Assembly: GCA_002471665.1 (NCBI GenBank)
Contig: DKQK01000058.1
Coordinates: forward strand, 1-34,192
Direction: 5' to 3'
DNA: 34,192 nucleotides
From: Gammaproteobacteria bacterium UBA7310
Lineage (GTDB): Bacteria; Pseudomonadota; Gammaproteobacteria; Pseudomonadales; Ketobacteraceae
Shown: one piece after another, positions 32,994 through 34,192 of the stretch
Layout of the letters: each line of letters begins with the position of its first letter
Numbering within the stretch: the stretch's first letter is position 1
The notes under the pieces: generated by a model
Databases searched by the model: none
The model's input: only the letters and a program-made list of their open reading frames with translations
Told to the model about the DNA's origin: nothing
Position numbers and translations under genes: made by a program

Positions 32994-34076
32994 TTAAAGC
33001 CCCCGGTTTCTTAATTTTACCGTGGTTGAATACACCCGGCGCACGTGTTTATCCGTGGGGGTATAGCTGGTGCCCAGGTAACTGAATGCCTGAGGCTCAC
33101 TGGCCAGTTCAGTGAGAGATCGCAGCAACAACGTAATTCTGGCGCTTACAACATCCGTTTCCCATTCATCAGCAGCCACACCATCCGCGTCCACATAACG
33201 ATCGGGGATGAAATCCCCATCTTTATCAAGACCATATTGAATTTGCATATTCTCCACCCCCTGCACCATCTCTTCTGCCGTGGTGGTTGAACCGCCTGTA
33301 TCCAAGCTTTCCCGGTATAGCGAGGGAACACCGTTGGATGCCTCATCAATGTAGTACGCGTGGCCGATGGCCCGCATGAGAAAAGCATCGGAACCATAGG
33401 TATAACCAGTGCCATTGGCCGAGCATACAACCGGTAAGCCCAAACCTTTGGTGCAGTTACCCGGAGACACAGAGTTACCTGAGTTGTGGTTCACCTTTTG
33501 CGTTTGCGGTGCCGTTGTCTGGAATACTGCGGAATGGTGACAATCGCTGACAATCAGGATGGTGCCTTCGGTAAAATTATGCGGGCTTTCAACGCTGATG
33601 ACAGCTGAGTTTGAGTTGTGCCCTGTCACTTGAAACGCGTTATCCAGGTCCGCCTTATGTATGGTGAAAACATCCGTTTTAGGTACGGAGTTTGGCAGTG
33701 TTGAGGTAACCGGCCGAGGGAAGGTAGCCGTTGGAAAATTATTATCATCACCATCGTATCCAAAAATACCTTTACCAAAATCCGTCACCCAACTGGCACC
33801 CGGATCATCCAGCACATTAGCAACACTGGAGGATCTGGAGGCACAACCATAGTAACCGGCCATGCGCAAATCTTCCGCCATAAAACCTACGGAAAATCGC
33901 GCATTTTCCTGAATCCAGGCCATCTCCTCATTAAGGTTGTACGCCTGCTTGGTGGTTAAAAATACCTGGATTACGCCGCCCATCAGAACCAGGCCAAGGA
34001 CCATCGCGATCATCAACTCCACCAGGCTGAAGCCCTGGCTTTTTGACAACGCGTTCATTGCGTATGAGGTTCTCAT
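32994..34076 (-). CDS. pilW: PilW-type minor pilin, set A
   Basis: The product is 360 residues, longer than the set B copy (276). The leader ends in SQG and is followed by FSLVELMIAMVLGLVLMGGVIQVFL, with Phe+1 and Glu+5. Next is WIQENARFSVGFMAEDLRMAGYYGC, a strong PilW signature. The middle holds extra loops with cysteines (SDCHHS, GNCTKG and LPVVCSANG). The C terminus RRVYSTTVKLRNRG is standard. The ATG at 34076 overlaps the pilV stop (ATGA) and has GAGGA seven bases upstream. An ATG at 34058 would shorten the leader from 15 to nine residues. Confidence 0.93.
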   Translation of the reverse strand: MRTSYAMNALSKSQGFSLVELMIAMVLGLVLMGGVIQVFLTTKQAYNLNEEMAWIQENARFSVGFMAEDLRMAGYYGCASRSSSVANVLDDPGASWVTDFGKGIFGYDGDDNNFPTATFPRPVTSTLPNSVPKTDVFTIHKADLDNAFQVTGHNSNSAVISVESPHNFTEGTILIVSDCHHSAVFQTTAPQTQKVNHNSGNSVSPGNCTKGLGLPVVCSANGTGYTYGSDAFLMRAIGHAYYIDEASNGVPSLYRESLDTGGSTTTAEEMVQGVENMQIQYGLDKDGDFIPDRYVDADGVAADEWETDVVSARITLLLRSLTELASEPQAFSYLGTSYTPTDKHVRRVYSTTVKLRNRGL

Positions 34077-34192
34077 ATTTCTGTCCTCACACTCACTTCT
34101 CGCAGCGAGGATCCTGCGGTACCACCTTCCAAAGCGCTATCCAACTTCTGATCCGTAAAGCGAACGGATATGGTATAGAACGGTCGGCTGCC
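34073..34192 (-). CDS. pilV: PilV-type minor pilin, set A (C-terminal part only)
   Basis: The last 39 codons of a gene that enters from the right edge end at a TGA overlapping the pilW ATG. The visible tail, GSRPFYTISVRFTDQKLDSAL through SLREVSVRTEI, resembles PilV C termini, in which a YTVxVRWxD-type strand precedes the end. The position immediately before pilW supports pilV. The pilin signature itself lies outside the window, so the call rests on context. Confidence 0.7.
   Translation of the reverse strand, partial: GSRPFYTISVRFTDQKLDSALEGGTAGSSLREVSVRTEI

Overview
The window reads as a chromosomal segment of a free-living gammaproteobacterium of the Pseudomonadales/Oceanospirillales type. 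The evidence is the gene order: msrQ-msrP-pssA-ilvC-ilvN-ilvB, then clpB-pgeF-rluD opposite bamD, then a PP0621-family gene, pilS-pilR, thiO and fimT. As I recall, this order closely resembles two blocks of Pseudomonas genomes. The PEP-CTERM-like protein and the pilus genes point to an environmental, perhaps marine, surface-attaching organism. No rRNA, tRNA, CRISPR array, transposase or prophage gene was found.

Left third (1-12.6 kb) is housekeeping. It holds the MsrPQ periplasmic methionine sulfoxide repair system, phosphatidylserine synthase, and the branched-chain amino acid genes ilvB-ilvN-ilvC. These are followed by a small exported DUF4124 protein, ClpB with a heat-shock-type promoter, the PgeF and RluD enzymes, and the outer-membrane assembly lipoprotein BamD.

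The middle (12.6-19.4 kb) carries glutamine-dependent NAD synthetase, then a plus-strand run of a PP0621-family zinc-ribbon-like membrane protein, the PilS sensor kinase and the PilR sigma-54 activator. Glycine oxidase ThiO overlaps the end of pilR tail to tail. A lone FimT/GspH pseudopilin gene follows and ends in a perfect 13-bp-arm terminator shared with a PEP-CTERM-like gene.

The right half (19.4-34.2 kb) is a minus-strand array of type IV pilus tip and minor pilin genes. Set A, running in from the right edge, is pilV (partial), pilW, pilX, a small unrecognised exported protein, a giant pilY1 and pilE. A terminator and a candidate promoter follow, then a second pilE-like gene. Set B is a second pilV-pilW-pilX-pilY1. 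Such sets normally prime pilus assembly: the minor pilins form the tip complex and PilY1, with a von Willebrand A domain and a C-terminal beta-propeller, sits on it as adhesin and mechanosensor.

The most unusual item is the set A PilY1 (1667 residues). It carries an insertion of about 480 residues between its N-terminal VWA part and its propeller, including roughly 345 residues of heptad-like, Ala/Gln/Thr/Asp/Asn-rich coiled coil. The set B PilY1 (1207 residues) lacks it. Two parallel tip complexes, one with a built-in stalk, are the best candidate here for something not well described.
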